NCBI RefSeq assembly: GCF_003387615.1
Contig: NZ_QUNS01000012.1
Location: forward strand, 1-64,000
Direction of reading: 5' to 3'
From: Tenacibaculum gallaicum
GTDB taxonomy: Bacteria > Bacteroidota > Bacteroidia > Flavobacteriales > Flavobacteriaceae
DNA length: 64,000 nucleotides
The position numbers and the translations under genes were made by a program. This document shows positions 26,949-35,465 of the stretch, in pieces. Below the pieces are notes generated by a model. The model was not told the origin of the DNA and searched no databases. It saw only the letters and a program-made list of their open reading frames with translations. Within the stretch, counting starts at the first letter, position 1; each line of letters begins with the position of its first letter.

Positions 26949-26956
26949 CAAAATTA
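26949..26956 (-). promoter_or_regulatory. Putative -7 promoter box of the regulator gene
   Basis: Reads TAATTTTG on the minus strand, 13 nt before the regulator ATG, which implies a very short leader. No clear -33 TTG seen. Confidence 0.4.
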
Positions 26957-27192
26957 CTTTAGTAGAAACACAGGTTAACCATAATAAAATTAAGTTTTGA
27001 TTATCCAAATGTTAAATCCTGAACTGTCTCATAATAAAAATTACTAAGCTAATTGTAGATTATACAGATAATGAATTTAACATCCTTTACTATCTAGTTA
27101 TAAAATAATGAAAAACCTTACTTATTTTACGTTTTTTTTAACAACTTATTTCTCTTAACTTTTTATTTTTAAATCCTAAAAAACTTACAATT

Positions 27193-27360
27193 ATGATGAA
27201 AAACATTTTAAACTTAGGTTCTCTCTTGAACAAAAATGAGCAACAGTTTATCAATGGAGGTGGTGATGATCCTGTAACAGATTTATGCATTCCTGCTCCT
27301 AGAGAAGCTACTACTTGTCTTATGCCTATTAGTAGTGAATGCTGTGGATTATGGGATTAA
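27193..27360 (+). CDS. GG-leader peptide, bacteriocin/RiPP-precursor-like (orphan)
   Basis: 55 residues (a second ATG at 27196 gives 54). The leader-like half, NILNLGSLLNKNEQQFINGG, has the pattern of Bacteroidota GG-type leaders: amphipathic, then Glu-Gln-rich, ending in Gly-Gly (G22-G23, G24 next). These leaders are cut by C39-peptidase ABC exporters. The rest (about 32 residues) is acidic with four cysteines (C32, C42, C50, C51) and ends CCGLWD. No exporter, modification enzyme or immunity gene lies nearby, so processing would rely on genes elsewhere. A tight terminator follows 9 bp after the stop. Secreted signalling or antimicrobial peptide are both possible. Confidence 0.7.
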   Translation: MMKNILNLGSLLNKNEQQFINGGGDDPVTDLCIPAPREATTCLMPISSECCGLWD

Positions 27361-27369
27361 GATTCAACT

Positions 27370-27403
27370 AGAAAAGCTGTTGAAAAACAGCTTTTCTTTC
27401 TTT
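27370..27403. terminator. Intrinsic terminator, shared by the GG-leader peptide and PorP/SprF genes
   Basis: A perfect 12-bp stem: agaaaagctgtt (27370-27381) with 27386-27397, loop gaaa, then a T-rich tail. Convergent genes lie on both sides, so it may serve both. Confidence 0.85.
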
Positions 27404-27428
27404 AAGTACTTGAAAATTACTTACGTTC

Positions 27429-28352
27429 TTAGAAAAACCTTGGTTGTTTATAGCTATCTTCTCCTGATTTAAAATCGAACAATAGTAAGAACTCGTGCGA
27501 CCCAGAACTAAATTCTCCTAAGTTAGATATAGTGTGATCATACGCATAACCTATTTGTAGGTTTTTCTTTATTTTAAAATTAACTATTCCACTCCATGAA
27601 TCATCTAACCTATGAGACACTCCAAATTCCACTTTGTTATTCCATAATAAATTTAATGACAAGTCCAATGACAAAGGTGCTGAATCTGCATACTTAATCA
27701 ATGTAGATGGTTTTAATTGAAAATCGTTTTTTAAGTCTATCAAGTATCCTGTCGTTAAAAAACTATGCATTTTTTCTGATGCTTTGGTTATTTTCCCGTT
27801 CGATCTTTCAAAATGTAATGTTTCTAGTAAATTAGGTATGGAAATTCCCATATAAAATTTTTCTTGATAATAAAATACTCCTACACCAAAATTCGGATGG
27901 GTTTTATTACTGTTCTGATTAAATTTTGGATCATTAGATTCTACTTGATTTAACGTTAGTAATCCAATCTGCTGAAAAGTTGCTCCTGCTTTTAATCCAA
28001 AAGCTAGTTTAGCTTTTTCTGATGTATTAATTGTAAAGGAAAAATCTACATAAGCATGTGTTTCACTTACAGGCCCTATCTTATCATGAATTAAAGATAA
28101 GCCCAAGCCTAATTTTCTACTTACAGGACTATGTATAAATCCGCTAAATGTTTTTGGAGCTCCACTAACACCTACCCATTGTGACCGTGCTAGTAACCCT
28201 AAACTTGTTCCTTCTTTACTGCCTGCATAAGCTGGATTAATTATCGCCATATTATAAACATACTGAGTGTATTGAGGGTCTTGTTGAGCGAACATTTTAA
28301 TGTTTGTATTTACATATATAACTAGCAGTAGTAAATATATTTTCTTTTTCAT
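27429..28352 (-). CDS. PorP/SprF-family type IX secretion membrane protein
   Basis: 307 residues with a signal peptide (cleavage near MFA/Q) and the family opening QQDPQYTQYVYNMAIINPAYAGSKEG. Beta-strand-rich outer-membrane barrel sequence follows (GLGLSLIHDKIGP, LQIGYAYDHTISNLGEFSSGSHEFLLLFDF). PorP/SprF proteins help surface attachment or export of partner proteins through the T9SS and are often encoded next to a CHU_C-tailed cargo, as here: the CHU_C gene ends 4 bp upstream. Confidence 0.9.
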   Translation of the reverse strand: MKKKIYLLLLVIYVNTNIKMFAQQDPQYTQYVYNMAIINPAYAGSKEGTSLGLLARSQWVGVSGAPKTFSGFIHSPVSRKLGLGLSLIHDKIGPVSETHAYVDFSFTINTSEKAKLAFGLKAGATFQQIGLLTLNQVESNDPKFNQNSNKTHPNFGVGVFYYQEKFYMGISIPNLLETLHFERSNGKITKASEKMHSFLTTGYLIDLKNDFQLKPSTLIKYADSAPLSLDLSLNLLWNNKVEFGVSHRLDDSWSGIVNFKIKKNLQIGYAYDHTISNLGEFSSGSHEFLLLFDFKSGEDSYKQPRFF

Positions 28353-28356
28353 ATAC

Positions 28357-29586
28357 TTATTTATTTAAATACAACCAACCTTGGTACGGTTTAGTTACCC
28401 CATCATTAAAATCTACTACATACCAGTAAGTGGCAGCTGGCATCTCCTTTGTATTTCCTGTTAATGTTAACTTACCCTGTGACTTTCCTTCCCACCAAGT
28501 AGGGTTTAACTTATCATTATTGCTATAGTCATATACTACATTTCCATATCTATTATATATTTTTATTTTAAATTTAGGGTACGCTTCTGCCAAACCTGGT
28601 ATTATGAATTTATCATTAACACCGTCACCATTGGGAGAAAAAGAGTTAGAAATAGAAAAGTCTATAACTGAATCAATAGTCCCTCTTTTTTTATCATTTG
28701 CTAATGTAAAAACACCATAACCTGAAACTTTAGCTGTTATACTTTTGTTAGAAGCATCTATCTTTATATTTTCTCTTTCTTTAATCCACTTTTCTCCATC
28801 CCATCGTACTATCATTATTTTACTTGGGTCTGAGCAAACATTTTCTGGTGTGGTTACATTATTCCATGTTAAAGTTAAATCTACCAGCTCATTATTAGAT
28901 TTATTTTGAACTTCCCAAAACTCATTCATATTTATTAAACCAATATCTTCCTCTTTTTTATTGAAGTCTATATTTGCCTTTTCCCAATTAAATGCCACAA
29001 AAAAAGTTGTATTTAAACTTAAAGGAGCAGAAATAGTTACCGCTCTTAACATATAACTATCGGACTTATAATCTCCTACGGGAAAAGTAAATTTTTCATT
29101 TCCTTTTTTTTGAACTTTGTTATTTACATAGCTTTCATTACTAGCACCTGTATTTGTTGCCTCATTTAAATAAGTAACTATACCTTTTTTACTTTCTTTT
29201 ATAATTCCATTTTCAAAAAATGTGGTTCCATTTATTTCTATTTCTTTATCTAAGTTAAAAGCTAAATCTGTTGATGGGTTATCGAATTCTACAAACATAA
29301 AGCTAGAGGTTCCTTTACCTGAAATAGTTTGATTATCATTACCTACAAAACTTGTGTAACCTGTTACTTTATTATTAGAAAACTTGAATTTCCCATTATT
29401 AGTAAAGTTTTTAAATAAATACAAATCTCCATCGTTTGTAATTGCCCCATAATCTTTTATAAGTACATCTTCATGAACACTTACCAATGTATTCTCTGAA
29501 ACATAAAGAGACCCTATACTTGCCACTTGAGCTTTAACAGCTATAACAAAGCACATAATTATTGATGATATTATTTTTTCTTTCAT
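28357..29586 (-). CDS. Secreted protein with type B T9SS sorting domain (gliding-motility-associated C-terminus)
   Basis: 409 residues from the ATG at 29586 (MKEKIISSIIMCFVIAVKAQ, a signal peptide); the longer in-frame ATG at 29655 precedes it with a non-signal sequence. The middle is beta-rich repeats. The C-terminal ~85 residues are the CHU_C/type B sorting domain: SNSFSPNGDGVNDKFIIPGL, KIKIYNRYGNVVYDY, AATYWYVVDF...KPYQGWLYLNK. This tail directs export by the T9SS with its PorP/SprF partner, encoded 4 bp downstream. Likely surface exposed; adhesive or structural function is inferred. Confidence 0.88.
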   Translation of the reverse strand: MKEKIISSIIMCFVIAVKAQVASIGSLYVSENTLVSVHEDVLIKDYGAITNDGDLYLFKNFTNNGKFKFSNNKVTGYTSFVGNDNQTISGKGTSSFMFVEFDNPSTDLAFNLDKEIEINGTTFFENGIIKESKKGIVTYLNEATNTGASNESYVNNKVQKKGNEKFTFPVGDYKSDSYMLRAVTISAPLSLNTTFFVAFNWEKANIDFNKKEEDIGLINMNEFWEVQNKSNNELVDLTLTWNNVTTPENVCSDPSKIMIVRWDGEKWIKERENIKIDASNKSITAKVSGYGVFTLANDKKRGTIDSVIDFSISNSFSPNGDGVNDKFIIPGLAEAYPKFKIKIYNRYGNVVYDYSNNDKLNPTWWEGKSQGKLTLTGNTKEMPAATYWYVVDFNDGVTKPYQGWLYLNK

Positions 29587-29599
29587 AATTATCTGCTTA

Positions 29600-30934
29600 T
29601 TATAAAGAAGTACTATCAATTTTATACCAATAGTAGTTTGTTCCATCAAAACCACATTGTATTGTTATAGAAGAATTAATTCCTAATAAGGATGTGCCTA
29701 ATGAACTCAATCCAGATCCTTTTATAGAGCCTCCTCCTATTACATTTAAATTTAAGGAGACCGAAAGTCCAATTAAAAGCCCATTACCCGCTCTATTAAC
29801 AATCACTAATTTATTTCCTAGGTTACTACTGTTTGGTGTTGGTAATATTATGTCTTTTCCTAGTCCAAGATTTAATAGGCCTGTTTGTTCAATTATTACT
29901 GTACCATCTGAATTATTAATAGTTGTGCTACTTGTTGGATTCTTAACAATTCTTATACTATTTAATCTTGCTAAATAAGAATTAATAGTTGTAATATTTG
30001 TTTGGTTAGTTGTAGCTAAAACATTGTTTCCGGCAACATCTCCTGCTAAAAAAGAAGCTCCTATATCAACAGCCCCTCCATTAACTAAACTAATGGTATT
30101 ACCAATTAAACTCAAATCTTGCGTATCTGAATCAACAACTCCCCATGTAGTTCCATCACTAGTTTTATATAATATTCCCGAAACTGTATCTGTATAAACC
30201 TGACCTGCAATCCCCGTAACAATTCCGTTAGGATTTCCTGATCCAGATAAAGCGGCATCTTGCCCATCGGTTCCTGCTGCTCCAGTTTCTCCTTTTAAAT
30301 AGGTGATAAAATCGGTTTCAGTACCACTGTTTCCGGCATCTAACCATGTTTGATAAGCAGATTTCCCATCGGCTCCTGATGACACAACTGACTCCCATAA
30401 GGTTCCGTCTGAGCTATAAACCTCCCCAGAGTTAGTATCTACATATAAAACGCCTGTAACTGGATCTATAGAATTACTAGTGGGTGATCCTTCTCCTGTT
30501 AGTAATTCATTACCTCCTAAAAGAGACGATAAATCAACTGATTGTGAACCTCCATTTTCTAACTCTATAGTTAGAGTATTAGAACTGTTTAAAAGAAAAC
30601 TTGTTATTTGTTGATTATCTGCTTGTGTAGCAATAAGATTTGAAGCTGTGGTTATATCTACTACTTTTTCCCACAGCATTCCATTCCAGTAATAAAAACC
30701 TTTTCCTGAAGTTTTATTCGTATTATAAACTAATAAGCTTTCATTAATAGTAACACTACTTACAGGTGAAGCTGTGCTTAAATTATCAATATCTAATCTG
30801 GGGATTAATAAGCCTTTTGTATTTGACTTAATCTCTAATTTGGCAGATAGATTAGGTGTTAAGGTTCCTATACCTACTTGTGCTGTAGTTGTTACACTTA
30901 AAATTAAGAGTACGAGGGTAGCTGCTTTTTTCAT
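29600..30934 (-). CDS. Secreted repeat protein with collagen-like segment
   Basis: 444 residues from the ATG at 30934 (MKKAATLVLLILSVTTTAQ, signal peptide); the ATG at 30967 would add 11 polar residues first. The mature start VGIGTLTPNLSAKLEIKSNTKG is common in Bacteroidota surface proteins. The middle has a short collagen-like Gly-X-Y run (GETGAAGTDGQDAAL) within repeats on DTNSGEVYSSDGTLWE and DTVSGILYKTSDGTTWG. It ends in a beta-rich domain without a CHU_C tail. It is the first gene of a three-gene operon with the CHU_C protein (13 bp gap) and PorP/SprF. Probably part of a surface fibre or sheath. Confidence 0.75.
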   Translation of the reverse strand: MKKAATLVLLILSVTTTAQVGIGTLTPNLSAKLEIKSNTKGLLIPRLDIDNLSTASPVSSVTINESLLVYNTNKTSGKGFYYWNGMLWEKVVDITTASNLIATQADNQQITSFLLNSSNTLTIELENGGSQSVDLSSLLGGNELLTGEGSPTSNSIDPVTGVLYVDTNSGEVYSSDGTLWESVVSSGADGKSAYQTWLDAGNSGTETDFITYLKGETGAAGTDGQDAALSGSGNPNGIVTGIAGQVYTDTVSGILYKTSDGTTWGVVDSDTQDLSLIGNTISLVNGGAVDIGASFLAGDVAGNNVLATTNQTNITTINSYLARLNSIRIVKNPTSSTTINNSDGTVIIEQTGLLNLGLGKDIILPTPNSSNLGNKLVIVNRAGNGLLIGLSVSLNLNVIGGGSIKGSGLSSLGTSLLGINSSITIQCGFDGTNYYWYKIDSTSL

Positions 30935-30970
30935 TATTTTCTTTGTTTGGGTGGGACTTCTTTGCAATCA

Positions 30971-31300
30971 TGTATTACATTAATTCAATTTTATTAATAA
31001 ATTAATTCTAATGTTTTTTTCGAGTAAATATGGGTGTTATATCAGCACTGTCTTCATAGCTAAAAGGCGATAGATTTGAAGAAACACCTAAACAAACTGA
31101 TTTACAACACACTAACCTCTTACAATTTACTAAAAAAAAATGATTTTTACGAGTGCTAGTTTTAATTCATCTTAATTACCAGGTAAAGTCCACTACCCTA
31201 GGAACAACTCTCTTTATGAGTGAAAATAATTCGAACTGTATAGTTATTTAAAGTAGCTTGATAACTAACTAAATCACTCTGCACTAAAAGTCCCCTTTTT
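30971..31300. other. Intergenic stretch without a recognisable gene
   Basis: AT-rich DNA upstream of the collagen-like operon and downstream of a transposase remnant. No ORF with coding character or strong hairpin. It presumably holds the operon promoter on the minus strand, but I cannot place it. Confidence 0.4.
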
Positions 31301-31402
31301 TTATTCTAATATAAAATTAGAATTGTCTGAATTTGGCTTCCTATGATGCTCTAAATATTCGTTAACCATTTCATCTGTTATATTACCTGTACCCCAAACT
31401 CC
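31301..31402 (-). pseudogene. IS200/IS605-type transposase remnant (C-terminal end only)
   Basis: The reading frame ends GVWGTGNITDEMVNEYLEHH and on to ...NFILE, the shape of the C-terminus of Y1 (HUH) TnpA transposases, including the tyrosine of the VNEYLE helix that serves as nucleophile in the family. The HUH motif half is absent. The upstream continuation of the frame (to 31498) is low-complexity and does not look like TnpA. An intact TnpA is about 140-150 residues. No tnpB is present. Read as a deletion remnant of an insertion sequence. Confidence 0.55.
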
Positions 31403-31495
31403 ATATAAGAAAGATATTATTTTTTTATATAACTGAAAGTGCTGCAATAAAATTGCAGGGTTTTGAACCCTAAATTCAGACCAATAATACTGCAA

Positions 31496-31523
31496 CAAAA
31501 AACTCCCATTTAGGGAGTTTTTG
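31496..31523 (-). terminator. Intrinsic terminator after the amidase gene
   Basis: The arms aaaaaactccc and gggagttttt (to 31522) with a 5-nt loop. T-rich on both strands, so it could act bidirectionally. It lies about 30 nt after the amidase stop. Confidence 0.8.
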
Positions 31524-31555
31524 TGTTATTTCTTTTTCTTGACAATCTATTTTTA

Positions 31556-33202
31556 TTATTGATAATTAACAGGTATTTTTCTTGCTTTCGTTAGTTGTTC
31601 AAATGCATACCCTAATTGTAATAGGTCTTTTTCGGTAAAGGGTTTTCCTATAAAAGTCAAACTAATTGGTTCTCCTGACTTTTTATATCCCATAGGAACT
31701 GTTAAAGTTGGACATTTTGCTACAGCAGCAATACCTGAATGATAATTGTTTATTGATACAATAGCACCTAAATTTTGTTCTATTAAGTCTTTTAAAAACT
31801 TTTCCCCGTTAAAACTTAAGCTATCTTTTATTACTTCTAATTGAGTTAAGTTAGTAGTATCCTTTACTATTCCTTCAAATAATTGTTGTCCATACGGTGC
31901 TCTTTTAATTGAATCCTTTTTGTTGAATACTACTATATTTTCTACATTTTTTACTGTTATATTTTTGCTTCCATAAGTAGATAGATACTTAGGTAAATCG
32001 TGTTTCATATCTATATTCAACAGGGTGATAAATCCATCAAACGAAATTTTATGTGGCGTTATCTCAATAATTTCTACACCAGCTTCTTGTAGCTTTTCTA
32101 CACTTACTTTATAAATTGAGTCTGTTAAAATAGGTTTTAATACTCCTATTCTTTTTCCTTTGATGGTATAGTTTTCTTTAAGCAATTCTTTAGGGTTAAA
32201 ACCTTCCGTTTCTATAGAAGAATTATCTTCATTATCTTTTCCTAACATTGCTTCAAACAAAATAGCGTTATCCACAATATTTTTCGTCATCGGTCCCGGT
32301 GTATCTAAAGTACTTGAAATTGGAACAATTCCTGAGCGACTTAAAACACCAATTGTTGGTTTTAATCCAACTACTGAGTTCTGACTTGATGGTGAAGTTA
32401 TTGATCCTGCTGTTTCTGTCCCTACAGCTGCCACTGCATAATTTGCCGCAACTGATACTCCACTTCCTGAACTAGACCCCCCAGTTTCAAAAATTTTTCT
32501 TTTATAAGGATTTAAGGTTTGTCCTCCTGTAGCGCTGTAACCTAGTGGACAGTCTTTACAAAAGAAATATGCCCATTCACTTAAATTAACTTTTCCTAAA
32601 ATTAACGCACCAGCTTCTTTTAACTTTTTAACAATAAAAGCATCTTTATCAATTGAATTGTTTTGCAAGGCTACAGCTCCTGCAGTAGTTATCATTCCTT
32701 TTGCATCAATATTATCTTTTATTAAAATAGGGATTCCATTCAAAGAGAATTCTCTAACTTTTTTTGATTCTTTATCTTTTGCTTTTGCTGCTTCTAATAC
32801 TTTTGGATTTAGGGATATTATTGCGTTTAAAGACTTTGTACTATCACTTTCAAACTTTCGAATTCTATACAAATAAAACAGAGTTAATTTTTCGTAGCTA
32901 AGTTTCTTTTCTGCAATGCTCTTTTGAATAGACGGAATATCTTTTTCTAACACCAATGGTTTTAATTCATTATACTGCTCTTCAGAAAAATTTGATAATT
33001 CCTTTTCAAAAGGTGTAAACTCTTTATTCAAGTCTAAAAATTTAGACTGAAGTACTTGAAACTGCATTCTCTTTTTCTCGTGTTCCTGTTGCTTTTCTAT
33101 TTCAGAAGATTCATCGTATTTCTTAAAATGCACCTTTGCTGGTGTTTGCTTACATGCACCTATTAATAGAATTGTTATTAATAAAAAAACTGCTTTTCTC
33201 AT
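31556..33202 (-). CDS. Amidase-signature lipoprotein
   Basis: 548 residues. Lipoprotein signal (MRKAVFLLITILLIGAC, lipobox LIGAC, C17). The amidase-signature core has the Ser-cisSer-Lys triad region: catalytic lysine in PILIKDNIDAKG, the glycine/serine loop GGSSSGSGVSVAA, and nucleophile block GTETAGSITSPSSQNSVVGLKPT. It is longer than GatA-type amidases at its N-terminus (coiled-coil-like residues 25-80). As an envelope lipoprotein it probably hydrolyses amides in the periplasm or at the surface and is not the tRNA amidotransferase subunit. Monocistronic. Substrate unknown. Confidence 0.88.
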   Translation of the reverse strand: MRKAVFLLITILLIGACKQTPAKVHFKKYDESSEIEKQQEHEKKRMQFQVLQSKFLDLNKEFTPFEKELSNFSEEQYNELKPLVLEKDIPSIQKSIAEKKLSYEKLTLFYLYRIRKFESDSTKSLNAIISLNPKVLEAAKAKDKESKKVREFSLNGIPILIKDNIDAKGMITTAGAVALQNNSIDKDAFIVKKLKEAGALILGKVNLSEWAYFFCKDCPLGYSATGGQTLNPYKRKIFETGGSSSGSGVSVAANYAVAAVGTETAGSITSPSSQNSVVGLKPTIGVLSRSGIVPISSTLDTPGPMTKNIVDNAILFEAMLGKDNEDNSSIETEGFNPKELLKENYTIKGKRIGVLKPILTDSIYKVSVEKLQEAGVEIIEITPHKISFDGFITLLNIDMKHDLPKYLSTYGSKNITVKNVENIVVFNKKDSIKRAPYGQQLFEGIVKDTTNLTQLEVIKDSLSFNGEKFLKDLIEQNLGAIVSINNYHSGIAAVAKCPTLTVPMGYKKSGEPISLTFIGKPFTEKDLLQLGYAFEQLTKARKIPVNYQ

Positions 33203-33313
33203 TTAACAAGTATTTGATAATCAAATGTAATTATAAAAATTGAAAAGCTTCTTTTAGGATAACAAAACTACCCTTCAGTCTAAATTCTAATAACTGATGA
33301 TGTTTAAACACTA

Positions 33314-33670
33314 TTATTTGGAATGATTTTTTACAGCAAAATCTCCCCAGTCTGCGATAGACTGAATTATTGGAATTAAACTTTGTCCTAAATCTGTTAA
33401 AGAGTATTCTACTTTTAAAGGTGGTTTTGATGTATACACTTTTCTTTTAATTACACCATCTTCTTCCAAGGCTTTCAACTGTAAGCTTAAAGTTCGTTCT
33501 GTAACCATTGGAATCTCTTTTCTTAACTCACTGTAACGAAGTGTTCCTTTTATTAAATGAAAAAGAATTACTGTTTTCCATTTCCCTCCAATTACTCCCA
33601 TAGTAAGACTAGTGCAACAAGGAAATTCTTTCCCTTTAAATGTAAATGTTTTAGATGTTTGTCTGTCCAT
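33314..33670 (-). CDS. HxlR-family winged-helix regulator
   Basis: 118 residues with the HxlR pattern: FPCCTSLTMGVIGGKWKTVILFHL, RYSELRKEIPMVTERTLSLQLKALEEDGVI, then VEYSLTDLGQSLIPII. The N-terminal cysteine(s) (C18/C19) match the redox- or electrophile-sensing cysteine of YodB/HypR-type members. It is divergently transcribed from a nitroreductase gene 95 bp away, the classical arrangement in which an HxlR protein controls an electrophile-detoxifying flavoprotein. Binding probably occurs in 33671-33765. Confidence 0.9.
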   Translation of the reverse strand: MDRQTSKTFTFKGKEFPCCTSLTMGVIGGKWKTVILFHLIKGTLRYSELRKEIPMVTERTLSLQLKALEEDGVIKRKVYTSKPPLKVEYSLTDLGQSLIPIIQSIADWGDFAVKNHSK

Positions 33671-33697
33671 AATTTATACTATCCTTTTTGACCGTTA

Positions 33698-33728
33698 TTG
33701 CAAAGATAAAATACTATAATTACTTTTG
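33698..33728 (+). promoter_or_regulatory. Bacteroidota promoter of the nitroreductase gene
   Basis: TTG (33698-33700, -33 box) and TACTTTTG (33721-33728, -7 box) spaced 20 nt apart, close to the family consensus. It sits in the divergent HxlR/nitroreductase region. Confidence 0.6.
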
Positions 33729-33765
33729 CTACTATAATATTTATAGTTTAATTAAAAAATAAAAT

Positions 33766-34365
33766 ATGAGCTTTATATCATCAATGCAGCAACGTTATAC
33801 TACCAAAAAATACAATGCTTCAAAAAAAATTGAATCTAAAAAAATTAAAGAATTACAACAGGTATTACAATTAAGTCCTTCATCAATAAACAGTCAGCCT
33901 TGGAAATTTACTTTTGTTTCTGATGCTGATACTAAACAACAACTTTCAGAAGTATCTTGGTTAAACACAAGTAAAGTTCTTGAGAGTGATACTGTTGTAG
34001 TATTCAACCGAATTAATGATATTGAATTATTTGAAAAACAAATTGAAGAAGAACTACCTGAAGGAGCTGTCGGTTATTATAAAGAATTTATAAAGCCAAA
34101 ACCTGAAGAAGAGATTAAAGCTTGGTTTGACAGACAAGTTTATTTAGCTTTAGGTGTTTTTTTAAGTGCGTGTGCAGAAATGGGAATTGATGCTACTCCA
34201 ATGGAAGGTATTGAACCCGAAAATTATGACAAAATTTTGAATAACGAAGGTTATGCAACCCTTGTTGCTGTAGCTATAGGCTATAGAGATAACGAAGATT
34301 TTAATCAACCAGATAGAAAACCAAAATCAAGGTTAGTATTTAACAAGGTTATTGAAACAATTTAA
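33766..34365 (+). CDS. Nitroreductase-family flavoprotein (NfsB-like)
   Basis: 199 residues with the FMN nitroreductase fold: RYTTKKYNASKKIESKKI at the start, LQLSPSSINSQPWKFTFV (FMN-binding loop), then QVYLALGVFLSACAEMGIDATPMEGIEPENYDKIL and VAVAIGYRDNEDFNQPDRKPKSR at the end. NAD(P)H-dependent reduction of quinones or nitroaromatics in the cytosol is expected. Divergent HxlR regulator suggests induction by electrophiles. It ends at a hairpin shared with the convergent ftsY gene. Confidence 0.9.
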   Translation: MSFISSMQQRYTTKKYNASKKIESKKIKELQQVLQLSPSSINSQPWKFTFVSDADTKQQLSEVSWLNTSKVLESDTVVVFNRINDIELFEKQIEEELPEGAVGYYKEFIKPKPEEEIKAWFDRQVYLALGVFLSACAEMGIDATPMEGIEPENYDKILNNEGYATLVAVAIGYRDNEDFNQPDRKPKSRLVFNKVIETI

Positions 34366-34370
34366 AATAA

Positions 34371-34395
34371 AAAAACTCCCAATTTGGGAGTTTTT
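34371..34395. terminator. Bidirectional terminator between nitroreductase and ftsY
   Basis: aaaaactccc (34371-34380) pairs with gggagttttt (34386-34395) around a 5-nt loop. Poly-A and poly-T flanks fit termination from both sides. Confidence 0.85.
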
Positions 34396-34429
34396 ACTTT
34401 GTTATATATTCTTTCACAGTAAAAAGATA

Positions 34430-35383
34430 TTATTTAAAAAACGAGTCTACAAATTCGTGTTTGTTAAATACTTGCAAGTCGTCGATACCTTCTCCTACTC
34501 CAATATATTTTACAGGAATTTGGAATTGATCTGAAATACCAATTACTACTCCCCCTTTTGCAGTACCATCTAATTTAGTTACTGCTAACGATGTTACTTC
34601 TGTTGCTTTGGTAAATTGTTTTGCTTGTTCAAATGCATTTTGACCAGTAGAGCCATCTAATACTAATAATACATCGTGTGGAGCATCTGGAATTACTTTT
34701 TGCATTACACGTTTAATCTTTGTCAACTCATTCATTAAATTAACCTTGTTATGTAAACGTCCTGCTGTATCTATGATAATTACATCAGCATCTTGATTAA
34801 CTCCTGATTTTACAGTATCAAAGGCTACGGAAGCAGGGTCTGATCCCATATCTTGCCGTATGATAGGTACATCTGTTCTGTCAGCCCAAACTTGTAGTTG
34901 GTCTATCGCTGCTGCTCTAAAAGTATCAGCTGCTCCTAGCACCACTTTTAAACCTTTCTTTTTGAATTGTGAGGCTAACTTCCCAATCGTAGTTGTTTTT
35001 CCTACTCCATTCACTCCTACTACCATTAACACATATGGTTTTTTATTAGTAGGAATCGTAAAATCGGTTTCATCTCCTGTATTCGTTTCTGATAATAAAC
35101 CTGCAATTTCTTCACGTAAGATTTGGTTTAATTCTTCAGTTCCTAAATACTTATCACGAGATACACGATCTTCAATTCTATCAATAATTTTTAGGGTAGT
35201 TTCAACTCCTACATCAGACGACACCAATACTTCTTCTAAATTATCTAGCACATCATCGTCAACCTTTGCTTTACCTGCAACTGCTTTTGATAATTTAGAG
35301 AAAAAACTTGATTTGGTTTTTTCTAATCCCTTGTCTAAGGTTTCTTTTTTCTCTTTCGAGAAGATTTTTTTAAAAAAACTCAT
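34430..35383 (-). CDS. ftsY: Signal recognition particle receptor FtsY
   Basis: 317 residues. Short N-terminal basic A region (KKIFSKEKKE), then the N domain (residues 20-100) and the SRP-type GTPase G domain: GVNGVGKTTTIGKLA (G1), DTFRAAAIDQL, DTAGRLHNK (G3), VTKLDGTAKGG (G4/G5). It docks ribosome-SRP complexes to the Sec translocon at the inner membrane. It follows the rpmB-rpmG-DUF4295 cluster in the same direction, an order common in Flavobacteriaceae, but a terminator and a 230-bp gap separate it, so it probably has its own promoter. Confidence 0.95.
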   Translation of the reverse strand: MSFFKKIFSKEKKETLDKGLEKTKSSFFSKLSKAVAGKAKVDDDVLDNLEEVLVSSDVGVETTLKIIDRIEDRVSRDKYLGTEELNQILREEIAGLLSETNTGDETDFTIPTNKKPYVLMVVGVNGVGKTTTIGKLASQFKKKGLKVVLGAADTFRAAAIDQLQVWADRTDVPIIRQDMGSDPASVAFDTVKSGVNQDADVIIIDTAGRLHNKVNLMNELTKIKRVMQKVIPDAPHDVLLVLDGSTGQNAFEQAKQFTKATEVTSLAVTKLDGTAKGGVVIGISDQFQIPVKYIGVGEGIDDLQVFNKHEFVDSFFK

Positions 35384-35465
35384 TCTTAAATTTTATAATC
35401 GCTTATATAGGTTAAAAACTATACCAAATTTTTGATACGGTCAAATTGTCATTGTACGATTACAA

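Noticed and set aside
29694..29978. 94-residue plus-strand ORF
   Set aside because: Shadow of the collagen-like repeat protein gene; proline-rich composition arises from the opposite strand.
31403..31498. N-terminal extension of the transposase remnant as a real 65-residue gene
   Set aside because: This part of the frame covers hairpin-like noncoding DNA (gggttcaaaaccct, tgcaattttattgcag) and has no resemblance to TnpA.
31444..31500. tRNA fragment (gggttcaaaaccc looks like a T-arm)
   Set aside because: No anticodon arm, acceptor stem or CCA end can be built around it on either strand.
34352..34534. 60-residue ORF on the plus strand after the nitroreductase gene
   Set aside because: It starts inside the nitroreductase stop region, crosses a terminator and lies antisense to the conserved C-terminus of ftsY.
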